The notes: generated from the sequence alone by a model not told the origin. A stretch of DNA of 5,322 bases from Actinomycetota bacterium (GCA_030838815.1 JAUZEX010000300.1:1-5322), one strand, 5' to 3'. Shown: positions 1 to 5,322, counted from the stretch's first letter. Numbers and translations: made by a program.

Positions 1-296
1 CAGGCCTTCGTCGTCTTGGTGTTCTGGGCGAAGGCATAGCCGCCCCACTTGCCCCCGGTCACCTGGTCGATCGCCCAGACGCCAACCGAATAGGCGGCCG
101 CGGTCCGGACGAACTGCCGCCGGCTCATCCCGAACTTGCGCCGCACTTCCTCGATCTTCTCGTCCTGGAGCGCCATGATCTTCCGCTGAGCGGGAGTCGG
201 GTCCGGGGGTACGTACTCGCCATTCGACGCCGGCATGATGTCGATGGCGGGAGTTTCGGATGGATCCGGGTAGTAACTCTTGTACTTCTCGCTCAC
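1..296 (-). CDS. N-terminal part of a Tat-exported protein, possibly an amidohydrolase-family enzyme (runs off the left edge)
   Basis: The first 98 codons of a longer gene are present and the rest lies beyond the left edge. The start is a GTG (294-296) preceded by a strong Shine-Dalgarno stretch (minus-strand AAGGGGAGGA, 301-310) at 4 nt spacing, so it is well supported. The protein opens MSEKYKSYYPDPSETPAIDI and has a hydrophilic, charged N-region of about 57 residues. A twin-arginine motif follows at residues 58-64 (SRRQFVR), then a modest hydrophobic stretch (residues 65-78) and a possible signal-peptidase site after AFA at residue 90. This predicts export of a folded protein by the Tat pathway. 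From memory, this N-terminal style (YYPDPSETPAID, then a late RRQF) occurs in actinobacterial amidohydrolase-family (TIM-barrel metal hydrolase) proteins. No catalytic part is in the window, so that name is tentative. It is divergent from the IclR-type gene, which may regulate it. Confidence 0.8.
   Translation of the reverse strand, partial: MSEKYKSYYPDPSETPAIDIMPASNGEYVPPDPTPAQRKIMALQDEKIEEVRRKFGMSRRQFVRTAAAYSVGVWAIDQVTGGKWGGYAFAQNTKTTKA
27..125 (-). other. Twin-arginine signal segment of the left-edge gene
   Basis: Residues 58-90 of the partial protein. SRRQFVR fits the (S/T)RRxFxK consensus with Arg in place of the final Lys. An Ala/Val/Tyr/Trp-rich hydrophobic segment follows and then AFA just before QN, which fits an AxA cleavage site. 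The position, about 57 residues from the start, is deep for a Tat signal, but the upstream GTG has an excellent ribosome binding site. Confidence 0.7.
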
Positions 297-300
297 GTAG

Positions 301-310
301 TCCTCCCCTT
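301..310 (-). promoter_or_regulatory. Ribosome binding site of the left-edge Tat gene
   Basis: Minus-strand AAGGGGAGGA ends 4 nt before the GTG at 296. It contains the GGAGG core and decides the GTG start over the later in-frame ATG codons. Confidence 0.8.
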
Positions 311-358
311 CGCGGCAGATCATCTGGCGGTGGGCGCAAAACGGACAAACCCCCGCAG

Positions 359-379
359 AACGATCCTTGTTCGATCGTT
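359..379. promoter_or_regulatory. Inverted repeat, candidate operator for the IclR-family regulator
   Basis: AACGATC (359-365) and GATCGTT (373-379) are perfect 7-bp inverted arms around a 7-bp spacer, with arm centres 14 bp apart. It lies just upstream of the -10-like box and within the AT-rich part of the divergent gap. Dimeric or tetrameric IclR proteins bind palindromic sites of about this size. Its use by the regulator encoded next door is inferred from position only. Confidence 0.4.
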
Positions 380-407
380 TCCCCTGATCAAGGACATTTC
401 ATATACT
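378..407 (+). promoter_or_regulatory. Candidate sigma70-type promoter for the iclR-type gene
   Basis: TATACT at 402-407 matches the -10 consensus at five of six positions and lies in a rare AT-rich patch. The best-placed -35 match, TTTCCC at 378-383 with 18-bp spacing, is weak (TT and C matching). Transcription would start near 414 and give a leader of about 110 nt containing both tandem repeats. On the minus strand, TTGATC (391-386) and AAGGAT (368-363) at 17-bp spacing are a weaker candidate for the Tat gene. Confidence 0.35.
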
Positions 408-436
408 GAACGAGACAGCCGGTCTGCACCTGAGAG

Positions 437-459
437 CCAGGTAAGATCCAGGTAAGATC
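437..459 (+). repeat. Two exact tandem copies of an 11-bp unit
   Basis: CAGGTAAGATC occurs at 438-448 and again at 449-459 without a gap, and the C at 437 extends the match. The 11-bp period is close to one helical turn, so a protein could contact both copies on one face. A slippage duplication is equally possible. It lies in the probable leader of the iclR-type gene. Confidence 0.85.
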
Positions 460-476
460 GGTGGGGGGCATCGAGC

Positions 477-493
477 CAGTTCACAGTTCACAG
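477..493 (+). repeat. Short tandem repeat of a 7-bp unit just upstream of the iclR-type ribosome binding site
   Basis: CAGTTCA at 477-483 and 484-490 is followed by a partial copy CAG (491-493), giving about 2.4 copies. It ends 13 bp before the Shine-Dalgarno stretch of the iclR-type gene. Function unknown. Confidence 0.75.
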
Positions 494-522
494 CACTCAT
501 CGCAGCAGGAGATCGGTTCGAG

Positions 523-1326
523 ATGTTGTCGGGGAGGCCGACCGATCTGATCCAGAGCGTGTCTCGCGCGCTCCGGATCCTCGAAGAGGTCGGAGACAGC
601 CCAGAGGGGCTGAACGCCAAGCAGATCGCCCATCGGTGTGACATCGCGCTGCCCACGACGTACCACCTGGTGCGAACGTTGGCCTACGAGGGCTATCTGA
701 TCCGAAGATCGAATGGCCAGTACGGCCTCGGGATGGAGATCGCCAGCCGGTTCCGCGATCTCGTCGCCTCGATGCAGCGGCCGCCGCAGATCCACGAGGT
801 CCTGCGCCAGCTGGCTGAGGTCACCGGGCACACCGCCTATTTCGCCCAGCTGGTGGACGGGCACGTCGTGCTGACCGACCTCGTGGAGGGCCCGCACTCG
901 CCCCACCTGGAGGACCTCGTCGTCGGCTTCGACGAGGGCGCCCACGCCACCGCGCTGGGCAAGGCCCTCCTGTCGACGATCCCCGTCACGCAGCGCAGAG
1001 CCCTCCTGAGTGAGCAGGGCCTGCGGCCCTTCACCAGCAACACGATCACCGACACGGATCAGCTCCACCACGAGATCGCCGTGTCGGCCCTGGCCGGGGT
1101 GTTCACCGAGGAGGAGCAGTACCGGCCCGAGGTGTGCTGCGCCGCGGTCCTCATCGACCGCGGCCGCCAGGGCGCGATCGGGCTCTCCTCCGGGGTCGGC
1201 CAATGGCCCCGGCTGAGCCGGGCGCTGGTGGCCCAGCTCGCCAGGCGGGCCGGCGACCTCGCGGAACCGGACGGGCTCGCGGCGGGCTACAGCCCGGCGA
1301 TGCGGGGCGTGAAGCGGGCCAGGTAG
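523..1326 (+). CDS. IclR-family transcriptional regulator
   Basis: The 267-residue protein has the usual IclR-family length and layout. Residues 8-70 form the N-terminal winged helix-turn-helix: an opening helix (IQSVSRALRILEEV), the HTH at about 30-52 (LNAKQIAHRCDIALPTTYHL) and a wing ending in YGLG. Residues 85-250 form the effector-binding domain. HATALGKALLS at 141-151 is the family hallmark, and the EEEQYRPEVCCAAVLID region at 196-212 matches the segment that lines the ligand pocket. The ATG has an AGGAG (507-511) 11 nt upstream, slightly far but acceptable. It acts in the cytoplasm as a small-molecule-responsive repressor or activator. The ligand cannot be read from sequence. The divergent Tat-exported gene is the most likely target. 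Its last 40 bp overlap the convergent ccdA-like gene, and no terminator hairpin is visible after it. Confidence 0.95.
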   Translation: MLSGRPTDLIQSVSRALRILEEVGDSPEGLNAKQIAHRCDIALPTTYHLVRTLAYEGYLIRRSNGQYGLGMEIASRFRDLVASMQRPPQIHEVLRQLAEVTGHTAYFAQLVDGHVVLTDLVEGPHSPHLEDLVVGFDEGAHATALGKALLSTIPVTQRRALLSEQGLRPFTSNTITDTDQLHHEIAVSALAGVFTEEEQYRPEVCCAAVLIDRGRQGAIGLSSGVGQWPRLSRALVAQLARRAGDLAEPDGLAAGYSPAMRGVKRAR

Positions 1327-1990
1327 GACGTGAGGTGCCCGTAGGCGCCGGTGGCCAGGAGGACGCCGAGCACGACCAGCAGACCGCCGGCCAGCCGCTC
1401 GACCCGGGGACCGATCCTGCGGAGGCGCTCGGCCAGCTTCGGTGACGACGCCAGGCCCAGAGCGGCCAGCAGGAACGGCACGCCGATCCCCAGGGCGTAG
1501 GCGAAGAGCAGGACCGCGCCGCGCCCGGCCTGACCGGAGCGGGCGGCGACGGTCAACGCCGCCCCGAGCAGGGGTCCGACGCAGGGGCTCCAGGCCGCCC
1601 CGAACGCCACCCCCACCACCAGCGGGCGCAACGGCCCCGTGATCCGGGGCAGACGGGCGATGAGCCGCTTCTCCCGGGCCAGGGGGCCGCGGATGACGCC
1701 CAGGAGGGCGAGACCCATAACGGCCACGACCACGCCACCCACCCGCTGCACGCCGTTCTGGACGTCGGTCAGGGCCGAGCCGAGGAGACCGGCGGTGGCA
1801 CCGAGGCCGGCGAAGACGAGGGCGAAGCCGAGAACGAACAGCAGCGTGGCCGGCACGGCCCGGGCGGGGTCGCGGGCCTCGACCGCTTCACCGGCGATGA
1901 TCCCGAGGTAGGCCGGCAGCAGCGGCACCAGGCAGGGGGCGAGGAAGGAGCGACGCCCGCCCCGAACAACGCCACCGCCTGGGTCAGCAT
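1287..1990 (-). CDS. CcdA/DsbD-like membrane electron carrier, with an apparent frameshift near the start
   Basis: An integral membrane protein of the CcdA family, which passes electrons from cytoplasmic thioredoxin across the membrane to extracytoplasmic thiol proteins. The corrected protein is about 234 residues with six hydrophobic segments (about 5-30, 48-72, 85-103, 122-150, 157-180, 197-220). The paired redox cysteines lie in family motifs: SFLAPCLVPLLPAYLG (Cys20) and AAWSPCVGPLLGAAL (Cys137). The ATG at 1988-1990 overlaps the redoxin stop as TGATG and opens MLTQAVALFGAGV, as CcdA proteins do. That frame then departs from the family, and SFLAPC resumes in another frame. One base is missing at about 1949-1951 (GTC GC- TCC). 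An uncorrected call would be the frame open from 2033 to 1287 (248 codons), whose first 28 residues look nothing like CcdA. The cause is a mutation or a sequence error. It partners the upstream thioredoxin-like protein. Confidence 0.85.
1949..1951 (-). other. Apparent one-base deletion (frameshift) in the ccdA-like gene
   Basis: Codons 1-13 from the coupled ATG read as a CcdA N-terminus and end in GTC (1954-1952). The conserved SFLAPC segment starts at TCC (1949-1947). Only two bases (GC, 1951-1950) remain between them, where a codon such as GCC would be expected. No X XXY YYZ slippery heptamer is visible here, so programmed -1 frameshifting is not supported. Confidence 0.75.
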
Positions 1991-3114
1991 CAGGCCCCGA
2001 AGGTGTAGGCGAAGGCCTCGAGTCCGGGCGCACGGGGGATCAGGCGCACCGTGTGCTGCTCGACCCTCGGCCCGAGGACCAGGCGGTACAAGTCGGAGGC
2101 CTGGACGTGGAGGTAGGTCATGCCGTCGGCGTCGACCAACGTGGCGGCCGTGCGATGGCTCGGGGGGACGGGCTTCCCGTCGAGCTCGATGGTCACGTCG
2201 ACGGGGCCGCCGCCGGACACGCCGGACGCCATCACCAGATTGGCCTCCCGGGCGAGATACTGCAGCGACAACGAGGCCCCCGGGGAGACGGAACGGATCA
2301 GCTGGGCGTCGGCCTCCCAGGTGCCGGCCAGGGCCGGCTGATGGAGCTGGAGCGCAGCCGGGGTGTAGGCGGCCTGCCCCGGCCGGGCCACGCTCCCCCG
2401 CTCCGTGCCGAGGTAGGTCTCCTGGGTGATCGTCTGGCTGACCGCGGCCGGGGCCTCCTTCGGCTGCTTGGGGTCGTCGGCCAACGGTGACGAGGGGCTC
2501 ACGCCGAGGAGCGTGCGGACGACGCGCTCGGTCTCGTCGTAGTTCCCCTCGCCGGGGTGGAAGTAGCGGATGCGGCCCTGCCGGTCGGTGATCCACTTGG
2601 CCGGCCAGTAGCGGTTGTTGAAGTCGTTCCAGATGGCCATGCCGTCGTCGAGGGCGACGGGCCAGGTGACCTTCAGCCGGGCGACGGCGGCCTCGACGTT
2701 GGCGTGGTCCTTCTCGAAGTCGAACTCCGGCGAGTGGACGCCGACGACCACCAGCCCGTCCTTCTGGTAGCGGTCGTACCAGGCCCGCACGTAGGGCAGG
2801 GTGCGGACGCAGTTGACGCAGGAATAGGTCCAGAAGTCGTAGACGACGACCTTGCCGGCGAGGTCCTTCGCCGTGAGCGGCGGTGAGTTGAGCCAGCCCT
2901 TGGCGTGGAGCTCCGGGGCCGGAGGCCCGACGGGGAGACTCTTCACGTCGACGGCGGAGATGGTCTCCGACGGGTCGGCCTGCACCGCGATCCAGATGGC
3001 GGCCACGGACAGCACGACGAGCCCGACGGCGGCCCACAGGTAGCCCCGCCTCGCCGGCCGCTTCGGCGGAGGCGGCTCGGGTCGCTCGGGAAGCGACACG
3101 GTCCCGTTGGTCAC
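1990..3114 (-). CDS. Membrane-anchored thioredoxin-like protein with DipZ-type C-terminal domain
   Basis: A 374-residue extracytoplasmic thiol-disulfide oxidoreductase. Residues 1-23 are a Pro/Arg-rich cytoplasmic tail and residues 24-44 a membrane anchor. Residues 60-205 are a TlpA/AhpC-TSA-like thioredoxin fold with the active site FWTYSCVNC (Cys99 and Cys102), followed by GLVVVGVHSPEFDFEKDHAN and a cis-proline in YWPAKWI (Pro171). Residues 230-374 start at ETYLGTERG and end in AFAYTFG. This matches the beta-rich C-terminal domain of mycobacterial DipZ, known from that family. The start is GTG (3112-3114) with no good Shine-Dalgarno, so initiation may depend on translation of the amidase gene ending 36 nt upstream. 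Its TGA overlaps the ATG of the ccdA-like gene. Likely role: reducing or isomerising disulfides of exported proteins with electrons from the CcdA partner. The exact substrate is unknown. Confidence 0.9.
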   Translation of the reverse strand: MTNGTVSLPERPEPPPPKRPARRGYLWAAVGLVVLSVAAIWIAVQADPSETISAVDVKSLPVGPPAPELHAKGWLNSPPLTAKDLAGKVVVYDFWTYSCVNCVRTLPYVRAWYDRYQKDGLVVVGVHSPEFDFEKDHANVEAAVARLKVTWPVALDDGMAIWNDFNNRYWPAKWITDRQGRIRYFHPGEGNYDETERVVRTLLGVSPSSPLADDPKQPKEAPAAVSQTITQETYLGTERGSVARPGQAAYTPAALQLHQPALAGTWEADAQLIRSVSPGASLSLQYLAREANLVMASGVSGGGPVDVTIELDGKPVPPSHRTAATLVDADGMTYLHVQASDLYRLVLGPRVEQHTVRLIPRAPGLEAFAYTFGA

Positions 3115-3140
3115 GTTGAGATCATCGCGGGCCGCTGCCC

Positions 3141-3160
3141 CCGGCGCGGCTCAGCGCCGG
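3141..3160 (-). other. GC hairpin over the amidase stop codon
   Basis: CCGGCGC (3160-3154 on the minus strand) and GCGCCGG (3147-3141) form a perfect 7-bp stem with a 6-nt loop that contains the TGA stop of the amidase gene. No U-tract follows, so it is not a standard intrinsic terminator. It could slow ribosomes or affect mRNA processing between the first and second operon genes. Chance is plausible at this GC content. Confidence 0.4.
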
Positions 3161-5226
3161 CGGTATTCACCGAATCGTGAGAATCGCCGAGCCGCCGGCG
3201 CAGGGGTGGTCGGCGGGATCGGAGCGGGAGTTGAGGGCGGACCGGCGTCCGCCCTTCCCGCGACCGGACTCGGCCGGAAGGCGACATCGACCACTGATTC
3301 GTCCCGGCCGGCGGGGCGCTCCCGGCGGCGGTCGGCGTCGCCGAAGGCGAAGACCGCGCCGTCGCGGCCGGCGACGTAATAGCCGGCGCCCGAGTCCGTC
3401 GCCCGCAGTTCGACCGCCTTGGCGTAGGGCTGGCGGTCGGGAACGCTGCCGTGGAAGGGCACCCCGTAGGAGAAGACGCCCCCGTCCCGGGCCAGGAGCC
3501 AGTAGCCCTTGCCGTCAGGGGAGGCGGCGATGGCGACGGTGGGGGCGGTCGAGGCCGTGGTCGTTCCGGCGCCACCGGATCCGGCTCCTCCGCGGGTCGC
3601 CCCGGCGGCGGCCGAAGAGATGGCGTCGGTGCCGGGGCCGCCGGTGAGGGTGTGGAGGGCGGCGTCACCGAAGGGCAGGACCTTGGCGTCGGCGGTGGCG
3701 ATCCAGTAGCCCCGCGCGGTGGGCGTGGACGCCAGGCCGACCGCGAGCAGCGGCAGCGGGAACGTCTGACCCAGGAAGGCGGCGTCGCCGAAGGGGGCGA
3801 CCTCCCCGCCGGCGGAGAGGACCCAGTAGCCCTTCCCGGACGGGGTGGGCTCGAGATGGACGGCCGGCGAGCGCAGCTGTCCCACCGGCGCGCCGAGGAA
3901 GGGAGCGTCGCCGAAGGCGAAGACGCCGCCATCGGCGCCGACCATCCAGTAGCCGTGCCCGGCCGGCGTGGCCGCCAGGGAGACGATCGGGCCGCCGAGC
4001 CTCTTCCCCGCCAGGTCACCGGCCGCACGGACGTCGCCGAAGGCCCGGATCACCCCGTCCGACGTCGCCGACCAGAACCCGGGGAACTCCGGCACCGGGA
4101 TCGGCGGCGCCGGCGGGGGGAGCGGAGCGGGCGGCGGCGGTGCCGGGGCGGGTGCACCGATGGTGTCGGCCACCCGCTGGCGGATCTCGGGGAGGCGGTC
4201 GTAGAGCCGGCCGCCGGGGCAGCCGGTGTCCCCCACGTCGCGGTGACCGGCGATGTTGGGGAACGTGCGGCGCGAGCCGTCGACGGCGGTGAACGGCGAG
4301 GTGCCCTTGGGGTCGATGTTGTGGCGGGCGGCCTTCCAGGCCAGGAGCTTGACCAGCGAGTCGAGCGCCGGGCCCGGCGGCACGAAGCCGCCGGAGTAGT
4401 CGCCGAGGAGGGCCACCCCGGCCGTTCCCGGATTGACCGCCTTGGCGTGGGCTCCGATGACGCCCCGGCCGCCCTCGTCCTCGCCGGTGGGCGCCTCACC
4501 GGGGCGGTAGGCCCGGGCGAAACGCCCCTCGTAGACGCGGCCCTGCTGATCGACGAGGAAGTTGTAGCCGATGTCGTTCCAGCCGTTCCCGCGGGTGTGG
4601 TAGGCGTAGATCGCCCGCACGGTCTGGGCCGGGTCGGGGTCGTCGTTCTGGGTCACCGTGTGGTGCACGACGAGCTTGGAGATGGCCGCGAACTCGGGGT
4701 GCCCCTTGCGCATCCCCTCGTTCGCCCCCCAGTCGTGCCGCGAAATCACCGGCGGCTCCGGGGCCGCGCCGGCGCCCGCGGCCCGGATGGTGGCCTGCGA
4801 CGAGGCCGGGGCGGGGTCACGACCGGCGTCGATCAGGACCGCTTCGATCCCCTCGGCGCCGGGGCCGGGACGGACGGCGAAGGCCGTCGCGCCGGCGGGG
4901 GGGCGCACCAACCCCGTGGCCACGAACTGCACGTCGGGATCGCCGGCGTCGTCCCAGATCGACAGCCCCGTCCAGGGTCCCCAGCCGTCGGCCGTCCGCC
5001 ATCGCAGCGCCACCGGCGCTTTCTCGCTCCCCCGCCACCGCAGTCCCAGGTGCGTGGCGGGGAACGGCAGCCGCAGCTCCGCCGGCCCGGGCACCTTCAC
5101 GACGGTGAGCCGCACGCCGTGGTCCGCCGCCGAGCTCAGGGCGCGGGCCGGGAGACCGAATCCGGCGGCGGCCAGCACGACAACGGCGACGAGGCTCCGG
5201 AGGAGAGCCCTCGGGTCAGACCCCAT
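3151..5226 (-). CDS. Secreted PGRP-type N-acetylmuramoyl-L-alanine amidase with C-terminal GYW/FGDA repeat array
   Basis: A 691-residue exported peptidoglycan hydrolase predicted to cut the bond between N-acetylmuramic acid and L-alanine of the stem peptide. Residues 1-29 are a signal peptide (Arg-containing start, hydrophobic core, cleavage after ARA at 29). Residues 38-135 form a beta-rich region (LGLRWRG, GWGPWTGL) typical of actinobacterial amidases. Residues 160-350 are the amidase_2/PGRP domain: ISRHDWGA, VVHHTV (zinc His188 or His189), IGYNF (Tyr221), AGHRDVGDTGCPG (His328 and Cys336, 8 apart as in zinc PGRPs). The catalytic set looks complete. A Pro/Ala linker (358-381) leads to six repeats (383-654) and a Pro-rich tail ending in basic RRFSRFGEYRRR. 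The ATG at 5226 has a weak, very close GAGG upstream. It is the first gene of the probable operon with the thioredoxin-like and CcdA-like genes. Confidence 0.93.
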   Translation of the reverse strand: MGSDPRALLRSLVAVVVLAAAGFGLPARALSSAADHGVRLTVVKVPGPAELRLPFPATHLGLRWRGSEKAPVALRWRTADGWGPWTGLSIWDDAGDPDVQFVATGLVRPPAGATAFAVRPGPGAEGIEAVLIDAGRDPAPASSQATIRAAGAGAAPEPPVISRHDWGANEGMRKGHPEFAAISKLVVHHTVTQNDDPDPAQTVRAIYAYHTRGNGWNDIGYNFLVDQQGRVYEGRFARAYRPGEAPTGEDEGGRGVIGAHAKAVNPGTAGVALLGDYSGGFVPPGPALDSLVKLLAWKAARHNIDPKGTSPFTAVDGSRRTFPNIAGHRDVGDTGCPGGRLYDRLPEIRQRVADTIGAPAPAPPPPAPLPPPAPPIPVPEFPGFWSATSDGVIRAFGDVRAAGDLAGKRLGGPIVSLAATPAGHGYWMVGADGGVFAFGDAPFLGAPVGQLRSPAVHLEPTPSGKGYWVLSAGGEVAPFGDAAFLGQTFPLPLLAVGLASTPTARGYWIATADAKVLPFGDAALHTLTGGPGTDAISSAAAGATRGGAGSGGAGTTTASTAPTVAIAASPDGKGYWLLARDGGVFSYGVPFHGSVPDRQPYAKAVELRATDSGAGYYVAGRDGAVFAFGDADRRRERPAGRDESVVDVAFRPSPVAGRADAGPPSTPAPIPPTTPAPAARRFSRFGEYRRR
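3265..4080 (-). repeat. Six protein repeats of about 41 residues (GYW...GGVFAFGDA...) in the amidase C-terminus
   Basis: Repeat units begin at residues 383, 425, 466, 506, 574 and 615. Each has the pattern G-Y/F-W/Y, a short strand, D/A-G-x-V, F/S-F/Y-G-D/V-A, then about 15 variable residues ending in a hydrophobic strand and P-x-G. Best examples are GYWMVGADGGVFAFGDA and GYYVAGRDGAVFAFGDA. Unit length suits one beta-propeller blade, so a six-bladed propeller is plausible but inferred. The fourth unit has an extra stretch of about 28 Gly/Ala/Thr-rich residues. The first unit begins FW instead of YW and the last is shortened. Probable role: binding cell-wall or surface ligands. Confidence 0.85.
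4084..4155 (-). other. Proline/alanine-rich linker of the amidase
   Basis: Residues 358-381 consist almost entirely of Pro and Ala with a few aliphatic residues, and separate the catalytic domain from the repeat array. This composition suggests an extended, flexible spacer of the kind often found in wall-associated proteins. Confidence 0.75.
4177..4749 (-). other. PGRP/amidase_2 catalytic domain of the amidase
   Basis: Residues 160-350. Zinc ligands expected for this fold are visible: a His in VVHHTV, His328 and Cys336, with Tyr221 at the position of the catalytic Tyr of T7-lysozyme-type amidases. The Cys rather than Lys or Ser at 336 is the mark of catalytically active PGRPs. Confidence 0.88.
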
Positions 5227-5322
5227 GACCTCGCATCTTGCAACGCCGGCGCCCTCAGGTGGCGGACCACTGCTCGCGACCGCGGTGTCTTCGGTGGGCC
5301 GTTCCGGCGTTCCTCACCGCGG
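5227..5322. other. Upstream region of the amidase gene, no recognisable gene
   Basis: This end piece should carry the promoter of the minus-strand operon if that promoter lies close, but I could not pick out a convincing -35/-10 pair. An 8-bp inverted repeat, CCGCGGTG (5280-5287) with CACCGCGG (5315-5322), is present. Its GC-only core makes chance likely. Confidence 0.4.

Larger units (their letters stand above)
297..522. promoter_or_regulatory. Divergent intergenic regulatory region between the Tat gene and the iclR-type gene
   Basis: This 226-bp gap separates two divergent genes and is visibly richer in A/T than its surroundings around 359-413. It holds an inverted repeat (359-379), a second shorter inverted repeat (TCCTTG 364-369 with CAAGGA 389-394), a TATACT -10-like box on the plus strand (402-407), an exact 11-bp tandem repeat (438-459) and a 7-bp tandem repeat (477-493). 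IclR-family regulators commonly control a divergent neighbour and themselves from such a region. Applying that here is inference. No convincing small gene was seen in it. Confidence 0.6.

Noticed and set aside
481..1203. A 240-codon open frame antisense to the iclR-type gene
   Set aside because: It mirrors a clear IclR-family gene, its composition is typical of the complement of GC-rich codons, and it shows no domain motif.
1991..2033. Extension of the ccdA-like gene to an upstream ATG at 2033
   Set aside because: The added residues are Pro/Gly/Arg-rich, read out of frame through the conserved redoxin C-terminus, and lack CcdA character. The TGATG-coupled start is better.
1769..3037. A 422-codon minus-strand open frame across the redoxin gene
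   Set aside because: It is Arg/Gly/Pro-rich frame-shadow sequence. Only its last part, MLTQAVALFGAGV, is meaningful, and that belongs to the start of the ccdA-like gene.
3111..4028. A 305-codon open frame overlapping the amidase C-terminus
   Set aside because: It is Arg/Pro/Ser-rich and reads the amidase repeats out of frame. The in-frame repeats are clearly the real product.
3268..4080. A CRISPR-like or DNA-level repeat array in the amidase gene
   Set aside because: The periodicity of about 123 bp comes from protein repeats. The DNA copies diverge at many positions and sit within one open frame.
5280..5322. 8-bp inverted repeat at the right edge as a terminator or operator
   Set aside because: The arms are almost pure G/C with a 27-bp loop and no T-tract, so chance is likely at this base composition.

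Overview
The window looks like chromosomal DNA from a GC-rich actinobacterium, most likely Acidimicrobiia. This rests on strong G/C bias at third codon positions, a DipZ-type extracytoplasmic thioredoxin, and an amidase carrying GYW...FGDA repeats of a kind I associate with Acidimicrobiia secreted proteins. The taxonomic call is inference. No mobile element, CRISPR array, tRNA or rRNA was seen.

Left part (1-1326): a minus-strand gene runs off the left edge. Only its first 98 codons are present and they carry a twin-arginine signal. It is divergent from a plus-strand IclR-family regulator (523-1326). The 226-bp gap between them holds a probable -10 box, an inverted repeat and two different short tandem repeats, so it is the obvious place for IclR control of either gene.

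Right part (1287-5226): three minus-strand genes lie head to tail and are probably one operon. In transcription order they are a secreted PGRP-type N-acetylmuramoyl-L-alanine amidase with a C-terminal array of six repeats, a membrane-anchored thioredoxin-like protein with a CVNC active site and a DipZ-like C-terminal domain, and a CcdA-like membrane electron carrier. The last two resemble the parts of mycobacterial DipZ split into two genes in swapped order, with the stop and start codons overlapping (TGATG). Together they should pass reducing power from the cytoplasm to exported proteins, next to a cell-wall hydrolase.

The ccdA-like gene appears to carry a one-base deletion 13 codons after its coupled start. 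The last 40 bp of this operon overlap the 3' end of the iclR gene in convergent orientation. The right end (5227-5322) holds no recognisable gene. I see no clearly undescribed system; the most notable points are the ccdA frameshift, the split DipZ arrangement and the amidase-repeat fusion.
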